In this document: one piece after another, positions 7,206 through 11,802 of the stretch
Position numbering within the stretch: the stretch's first letter is position 1
Layout of the letters: each line of letters opens with the position of its first letter
Notes under the pieces: generated by a model
Told to the model about the DNA's origin: nothing
Seen by the model: the letters and a program-made list of their open reading frames with translations, nothing else
Databases searched by the model: none
Assembly (NCBI GenBank): GCA_964439215.1
Contig: CAYTNY010000069.1
Coordinates: 1-11,802, forward strand
Direction of reading: 5' to 3'
Source of the DNA: CAYTNY01 sp964439215
GTDB taxonomy: Bacteria > Oederibacteriota > PGYV01 > CAYTNY01
DNA: 11,802 nucleotides
Made by a program: the position numbers and the translations under genes

Positions 7206-8210
7206 TTAAAAATCCAGCGTCATCCCGAAACGGTGGGTGCCGTCAAGCATATGCTTAACACGGTGCAGGTAAGCATAATCAACAGAAAATGTATCCATAT
7301 ATACGCTTATCCCGCCGGTTACTGCCGAGGCATCCGTTGACGGTTCATAATTGATTCCGCCTCTGAAATCAATTTTTCTCACCTGTGCGTTTCTGCCGAA
7401 TGCTATGCCGTACTCCGCACCCGCGGACAGACTCTGAATTTCCGCCCCCGCGGCTCCGGCGTTGTTTGTTTCAACGGCCTTGACGTCCGCCGCTACTATA
7501 AAATCCGCTGTCAATCCGTAAAAAAGCCCGGCTCTTACCGTAAAAGGTATTCTTTCAGTGGTGCCGGAGTTCCAGGTTATCTGAGAAAAAACATCGCTTC
7601 CCATAACGCCTATCGCGAAATTTTCTTTCATCAAAAGCAGCAGTGCGGCGTCAAAAGAAAATCCGCCCGCACTCACAGTTGAGTCATCAACCAGAACATC
7701 GGATGATGCTCCCGCGTATTTTATATTTGCTCCGGCATTTAATTTCGGGTATTCATACTTTGCCCAGCCTATCATTCTGTCCATCTGCATACCCCAGGAA
7801 ACCGTTACAATATATTCCGTCCAGCTGTATTCCGTGTCCCCCAGATATTCACTGCCAAAGTTTATTGACATATAATCCAGAGAACCTCCCAGTGCGCCGT
7901 ATCCTTCGGTATCCCCCTGTGTATACGACCCGAAAAAACGCGATATATCCCCGGTTTCAAGGCCGTACATTGAAGGTATATATGTAATACTCATGCTTTT
8001 TTCTTTTGTAAGCAGCCCCATTGCCGCGGGGTTCCACCGGGACGCACTGCCGTCATCCGCCACCGCGGTAAACGCGCCGCCCATACCCATTGCCCTTGCG
8101 GAGATTCCGGCGTCTGAAAATGCTCCGCCCGCATACATATTATCCGCACTGTATGCCGCAGCCGCGGACATTAATATAACTGATGCAAACAGTATAATCT
8201 TTTTTGTCAT
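7206..8210 (-). CDS. PorV/PorQ family outer-membrane beta-barrel protein
   Basis: This 334-residue protein starts with a signal peptide (residues 1-22, ending AYSA). The N-terminal family signature follows: SARAMGMGGAFTAVADDG (37-54) and RWNPAAMG (58-65), the same layout as PorV/PorQ-type and UPF0164 proteins. The rest alternates short amphipathic beta-strands, and the chain ends in HRFGMTLDF, a C-terminal aromatic beta-signal for outer-membrane insertion. Length matches the family. GAGAGG at 8222-8217 lies 6 bases from the ATG. In type IX secretion PorV shuttles cargo C-terminal domains to the attachment complex; in lineages without that system the family's role is unknown. The gene directly follows a large secreted protein with a terminal FlgD-Ig-like module and precedes the ATPase by 23 bases. 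Confidence 0.9.
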   Translation of the reverse strand: MTKKIILFASVILMSAAAAYSADNMYAGGAFSDAGISARAMGMGGAFTAVADDGSASRWNPAAMGLLTKEKSMSITYIPSMYGLETGDISRFFGSYTQGDTEGYGALGGSLDYMSINFGSEYLGDTEYSWTEYIVTVSWGMQMDRMIGWAKYEYPKLNAGANIKYAGASSDVLVDDSTVSAGGFSFDAALLLLMKENFAIGVMGSDVFSQITWNSGTTERIPFTVRAGLFYGLTADFIVAADVKAVETNNAGAAGAEIQSLSAGAEYGIAFGRNAQVRKIDFRGGINYEPSTDASAVTGGISVYMDTFSVDYAYLHRVKHMLDGTHRFGMTLDF

Positions 8211-8230
8211 CAGAAACCTCTCATTTTTAT

Positions 8231-11200
8231 TTATTTTACCAGAGCTGTCATTCTGGTTATGTTTTCCTTTGAACCGTCAGTTTTCGTTGTTTCTATTCTT
8301 ATTATATAAACACCATTTCTTAACATTCCTCCCGTATCATTTGCGCCGTCCCATGAATAATAATATTTGCTGTCCGAAGAATCATAAGGATTTATATCTT
8401 CGTTTGTGAAAAGAGCAGTCTCTGAAGCGTCGGCAAATTCATCTTTTCTCACAAGAACGCCTGCCGTGGTGTATATGTAAGCCTTGACTCCGGCAACATC
8501 GCTGATATCGTCCGTATAATATATTCTTGCCTTTCCTGCCGCCGGATCAAAAGCTTTTGTGCTTTTAAATATATAGACAGGATCCGGTGCGGCCGGTTCT
8601 TCCGGCGCCTGATACATAAGAGCATAAGCATTGTCCGGCTGAATGGAAGATACCGAAGAATACTCAAAATAATAATCATTTCCTGTCCCTGTATTAGGGC
8701 CTGATATACCCGACGTAATCTGCGTCCATTCTGTTCCGTCATAGACCCATACGCTCAAATCCGAAGGATCCAGCCCGTTTGCGGCAAGTGTTGAAAGGTC
8801 TGATTCCGAATAATGAAGCCTTATGGCAACGGTTGAAAATGCCGCCCCGAAATTGACCGGCAGCGTATAAGGCGAATCAACCGAAAACCTGAAAATCTCT
8901 CCGAGCGTTTCATAAGTTGCCGGAGCGCTTCCGGGCATCGTTATTTCCGATACATTTAACACTGACGCGGCCAGATTTGTATTTCCGCTGTTATCGGAAA
9001 TTCCTGAGTTATTTACATCATTCAGGTTTATTATCATATACGTTGTGGGCCCCGGAGTATCCGCTTCACCCGAAGAATCAATATATGTAATTCCCTCCGT
9101 CTGAACATAAAAATCATATCCTTCAGTTCCCGAAGACCCGGTTTCCGAAACCACTTTAATGTTAACGGTATAACTTCCGTCGGTTAAAATGGAAGAAGGC
9201 GTAAATGAAATTACATTTGTGCCTTCGGTATGCTCTGTCTCCCCCTGGAGAACATTTCCGCCGGAATCTTCAATCGAAATCGTTGTTTTATCAAAATCCA
9301 CATCAGCGGTCCCGCCGGATATTATTGTTGCCTCTATTTTTGAAACAGTAAATGAAATCTCCGTGGATAAATCTTCAGAAAGAGTTTCCGGAGGATTTGA
9401 TGCGTCAGAATAAGCTTTTACACTGTTAATCTTGGGAATTGCCTTATCTTCCACAGAAAAACTGTATGTTTCCGGCGAACCTATATTATTCGCGGCATCC
9501 ACGGGTATTACCGTAAAAGAGTAATCTCCTCCCAATGCAATCGGATCATCCGGAACAAAATAAATATCCCACATTTTTGTGTCAGGAGTTCCGGCATTCC
9601 AGGCCGCAGACCCTTCCACATTGTTTCCGTAAGGATCCTTAAGAATAAATTTTGATTTATTTGTGGATCCGGCCCCCACCCCGTCATCAACCAATGTCAC
9701 TTTCACGGGATTTGACGATGTTATTGTATCCGGCTTTATTACAGATCCGTCTTCAGGATAAGCCGAATTTTCAACTATTCTCGGCGCCGTATTATCCGGG
9801 CCGGGAACAATCTGCTCCTCTTCCACTATAAAACCCGCTGTATCGGCATTGCCCTGCGCATCAAGCGAATTTATGCCCCAGCCTCTTAAATCAGTTATAA
9901 CACTGGTGGTTTCATCAAAGAAAAAACTCGGCTGCACGTGATACTCCCAATAAAAGTACGTTTCCTCCGTACATTCATCCGTTCCCTCTCCGATCTCATC
10001 GCTTGCAAGCACCACAGACTTGCCCACGAGAATACCTTTAACCGCCGCAATATAAGTACCCGGCTCCATTTCCGCTGAATGATACAAAAGACTCCGGCTC
10101 TGATGATAGTATCCGCCCCCGGCCTGGGTCATATATCCGCTTCCAAATACAAGATCCCAGTCATTGCCCTCGTCTCCGTCGCCCGTCGTATAAATCCCTC
10201 CGGCATCAACACCGCAGGCAGGCTGCGGCAGAGGATTTTCCGTATAATCAAGATCCCTGTATCCGGCAGGATTTGATGATTCCGTATGATACGTCCTGTC
10301 CCTGTCAGTAATCGGAGAAAGATCCTTAGGCCATGCCTGCAGCTGCGTTCCCGAAGAATCATAAAGCTTAACATCAATCATAACATAAGGATAAAGTTTA
10401 TATGAATTAGCGCCGTATACCGCGGGATCAAATCCTAAATTCGCAAGATTTGCATCAGTGGCGTTAAAAAGCTCCACATCAACATCCAATGCAACAACAA
10501 CCTGGCTCGCTTCCGTGGAAGAATAATGTGTATCTATAGCCGCGGTTTTTGCCTTTACTTCCACTGTCGTTATTATCAGGTCTCCCGAATACGCCGAACC
10601 CGTATTCCCGGCTTTATCCGTTATGTTTATCTCATAAGTATATCTGCCGTCTGCCTGAAGAACCCCGCTGCTGTCAAGCCCGTCCCAGAAAACAGGTTCA
10701 TTATAACCGCTCAAACCGTCAACCGTTATTGTTTTCACGGAAACCATGGCATCGGTATATATCTCTATTTGCGTATCACAGCTTTCCGTCAGATAATAAA
10801 ACAGCTCAAACAGTTCTTTATTCGGATTATAGGGATTTGGATGCGCGTTCGCAAGCTGAATCTTGGGCCTTATGCTGTCCAGTGATATTTTTTTCGGCGA
10901 TTCGACAGATTCTGCATTTACGCCGCCTTCAGAAAATCTGCCTGTAATTGAACCCTTTTCAACATTAAACTGATAACTTTCCCTTACCAGGAATTTACCG
11001 TTATAAATACCGTCATTTATCACAAGGTCATTGTGGGCAATAAAATCCCCGCTGTCATACAGCCCGATACCCATTACGGAAGAACCTATGTCAACACTTG
11101 CGCTTCCGCCTGTTCCTCTGGATCCTGAAGCCATTTTAAATGTCGCGTTTTTAAGCGAGGTATAAGAACTCACGGTGCTTCCCGCTATTAAATTTGAATT

Positions 11201-11569
11201 ATTTATTGCCAGAGTATCCTGAGAGGAATCTTCAGGATTGGGAGTATAGGAAGTCACTTCCCATGTGTTTTTTCCGTTATAAACAAAATAAGGATTTGCC
11301 CCGGACGGCGGTGTTGCGGGAAGATTTTCTCCGTATACATATGCGGCTGACGCTGTTGCGGTAACAGGCTGCAGGTCCGAATATGTATTTGACGCATCAA
11401 TTACCGCCATTGTAAAATAAACAGTATCCCCTATTTTTGCGGTTGAAGCTGTCCGGGAAACACTGAAATCAAGAGAAGTTATAACATTGGCTGCATTTAA
11501 AAAACCTGAAAACATAAGAAAAATAACAAGAAAAAAGATTCGATGGAAAATTTTTGAGGTTTTTTGCAA
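8231..11569 (-). CDS. Large modular secreted protein with two FlgD-Ig-like domains and Ig-like repeats
   Basis: This 1112-residue protein has a signal peptide (residues 1-26, ending LNA). It starts at TTG, chosen because a perfect AGGAGG lies 7 bases upstream and the next Met is inside the signal helix (residue 19). Modules in order are: a beta-rich N-terminal part (27-230); a FlgD-Ig-like domain (about 235-325) with HPNPYNPN, WDGLDSSG and DGRYTYEI; an unassigned region (335-590); two bacterial Ig-like domains (about 595-707, introduced by DNTAPRIVE, and 710-825); a module like those found before surface-anchoring domains (about 840-985), with DPSDLSVWVYDGTEW; and a terminal FlgD-Ig-like domain (995-1112) with SWDGANDTGG and NGVYIIRIE. 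Three cysteines are present (264, 452, 533). It probably acts at the cell surface as an adhesin, fibre or scaffold. No catalytic motif is seen. It heads the four-gene leftward unit. Confidence 0.88.
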   Translation of the reverse strand: MQKTSKIFHRIFFLVIFLMFSGFLNAANVITSLDFSVSRTASTAKIGDTVYFTMAVIDASNTYSDLQPVTATASAAYVYGENLPATPPSGANPYFVYNGKNTWEVTSYTPNPEDSSQDTLAINNSNLIAGSTVSSYTSLKNATFKMASGSRGTGGSASVDIGSSVMGIGLYDSGDFIAHNDLVINDGIYNGKFLVRESYQFNVEKGSITGRFSEGGVNAESVESPKKISLDSIRPKIQLANAHPNPYNPNKELFELFYYLTESCDTQIEIYTDAMVSVKTITVDGLSGYNEPVFWDGLDSSGVLQADGRYTYEINITDKAGNTGSAYSGDLIITTVEVKAKTAAIDTHYSSTEASQVVVALDVDVELFNATDANLANLGFDPAVYGANSYKLYPYVMIDVKLYDSSGTQLQAWPKDLSPITDRDRTYHTESSNPAGYRDLDYTENPLPQPACGVDAGGIYTTGDGDEGNDWDLVFGSGYMTQAGGGYYHQSRSLLYHSAEMEPGTYIAAVKGILVGKSVVLASDEIGEGTDECTEETYFYWEYHVQPSFFFDETTSVITDLRGWGINSLDAQGNADTAGFIVEEEQIVPGPDNTAPRIVENSAYPEDGSVIKPDTITSSNPVKVTLVDDGVGAGSTNKSKFILKDPYGNNVEGSAAWNAGTPDTKMWDIYFVPDDPIALGGDYSFTVIPVDAANNIGSPETYSFSVEDKAIPKINSVKAYSDASNPPETLSEDLSTEISFTVSKIEATIISGGTADVDFDKTTISIEDSGGNVLQGETEHTEGTNVISFTPSSILTDGSYTVNIKVVSETGSSGTEGYDFYVQTEGITYIDSSGEADTPGPTTYMIINLNDVNNSGISDNSGNTNLAASVLNVSEITMPGSAPATYETLGEIFRFSVDSPYTLPVNFGAAFSTVAIRLHYSESDLSTLAANGLDPSDLSVWVYDGTEWTQITSGISGPNTGTGNDYYFEYSSVSSIQPDNAYALMYQAPEEPAAPDPVYIFKSTKAFDPAAGKARIYYTDDISDVAGVKAYIYTTAGVLVRKDEFADASETALFTNEDINPYDSSDSKYYYSWDGANDTGGMLRNGVYIIRIETTKTDGSKENITRMTALVK

Positions 11570-11576
11570 GATATTT

Positions 11577-11582
11577 CCTCCT
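11577..11582 (-). promoter_or_regulatory. Strong ribosome binding site that fixes a TTG start
   Basis: On the minus strand AGGAGG lies seven bases upstream of TTG (11569-11567), which opens a signal peptide (MQKTSKIFHR followed by a hydrophobic run). No ATG or GTG sits at a better distance. The combination supports TTG as the genuine start of the 1112-residue protein. Confidence 0.8.
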
Positions 11583-11607
11583 CAAATTATTATACTCATT
11601 AATTTCT

Positions 11608-11638
11608 TTTATAGTATCATATTCTTTAATCAAGTCAA
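11608..11638 (-). promoter_or_regulatory. Candidate sigma-70-type promoter of the leftward unit
   Basis: On the minus strand TTGACT (11638-11633) matches five of six bases of a -35 box. Two -10 candidates follow: TACTAT (11616-11611) at a 16-base spacing and TATAAA (11613-11608) at 19. Transcription would begin roughly 30-40 bases before the TTG start and cover all four leftward genes. The 7-bp repeat array begins 25 bases upstream of the -35 box. Confidence 0.5.
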
Positions 11639-11662
11639 GTTTAATTATGCGGCAGAGGGAGT

Positions 11663-11774
11663 GGTTCAAGGTTCAAGGTTCAAAGTTCAAAGTTCAAGGT
11701 TCAAAGTTCAAGGTTCAAAGTTCAAGGTTCAAGGTTCAAGGTTCAAGGTTCAAGGTTCAAAGTTCAAGGTTCAA
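11663..11774 (+). repeat. Tandem array of 16 copies of a 7-bp unit, RGTTCAA
   Basis: The array is sixteen exact 7-bp units, each GGTTCAA (11 copies) or AGTTCAA (5 copies, units 4, 5, 7, 9 and 15), followed by a partial AGT at 11775-11777. Only the first base of the unit varies. The plus strand stays open across the array because the unit has no stop in any frame, giving an apparent repeated Phe-Lys-Val-Gln peptide that I do not regard as a gene. Heptanucleotide arrays of this kind are known in cyanobacteria and other bacteria. Here it lies upstream of the leftward promoter. The remaining 25 bases to the window end show nothing I can identify. Confidence 0.95.
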
Positions 11775-11802
11775 AGTAGATCATCAAAACAAAGTATAAA
11801 GT

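Noticed and set aside
7993..8409. Plus-strand 138-residue open frame, and a similar 132-residue one at 10549-10947
   Set aside because: Both lie antisense to well-supported secreted protein genes, show low-complexity or unlikely composition, and have no matching family features.
126..11569. A complete type IX secretion locus
   Set aside because: PorV/PorQ-like barrels and sorting-domain-like C-termini are present, but none of the T9SS core genes (SprA/Sov, PorK/L/M/N, PorU) is in the window.
11663..11774. CRISPR array
   Set aside because: The units are 7 bp with no spacers, so this is a simple tandem repeat.
11554..11799. Plus-strand open frame with a repeated Phe-Lys-Val-Gln peptide
   Set aside because: It is open only because the 7-bp repeat has no stop on the plus strand. 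It overlaps the leftward gene start and promoter and has no ribosome binding site.

Overview
The window suggests an uncultivated, diderm (two-membrane) bacterium. The main support is a set of exported proteins with outer-membrane or surface signatures: two PorV/PorQ-like beta-barrels and two large secreted proteins ending in FlgD-Ig-like / sorting-domain-like modules. Similar gene sets are familiar from FCB-group bacteria and from candidate phyla such as Goldbacteria, Firestonebacteria and Elusimicrobia-like lineages. The sequence alone does not let me name the phylum. The DNA is moderately AT-rich. There is no rRNA, tRNA, transposase or CRISPR array.

Layout. Positions 1-9 are probably the first codons of a gene running leftward out of the window. 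Positions 10-125 are a divergent intergenic region with two perfect AT-rich palindromes and candidate promoters. A rightward two-gene unit follows: a secreted repeat protein with a C-terminal FlgD-Ig-like domain (126-2486), then a PorV/PorQ-like barrel fused to C-terminal TPR repeats (2499-4190). It meets a leftward four-gene unit tail to tail at 4191-4243. That unit reads, from its promoter: a 1112-residue modular secreted protein starting at TTG (8231-11569), a canonical PorV/PorQ-family barrel (7206-8210), a PilT/PilU-type retraction ATPase with a long C-terminal TPR extension (4915-7182), and a membrane M50-like metallopeptidase (4244-4906). Gaps inside the unit are 20, 23 and 8 bases, so co-transcription is likely. 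Behind its promoter lies a 16-copy 7-bp tandem repeat (11663-11774).

How the genes may work together (inference). Both units begin with a secreted protein ending in a sorting-domain-like module and continue with a PorV/PorQ-like barrel. In known type IX secretion, PorV is the outer-membrane protein that binds C-terminal domains of cargo, so the repeated pairing resembles two cargo-plus-acceptor modules. One module has periplasmic TPRs on its barrel. The other comes with a cytoplasmic TPR-bearing motor ATPase and a membrane protease. A TPR subtype with identical spacing of Tyr, Gly, Trp, Pro and Tyr occurs in both the barrel fusion and the ATPase fusion, which ties the two units together. No pilin, PilB, PilC or T9SS core gene is visible here, so the ATPase's target remains open.
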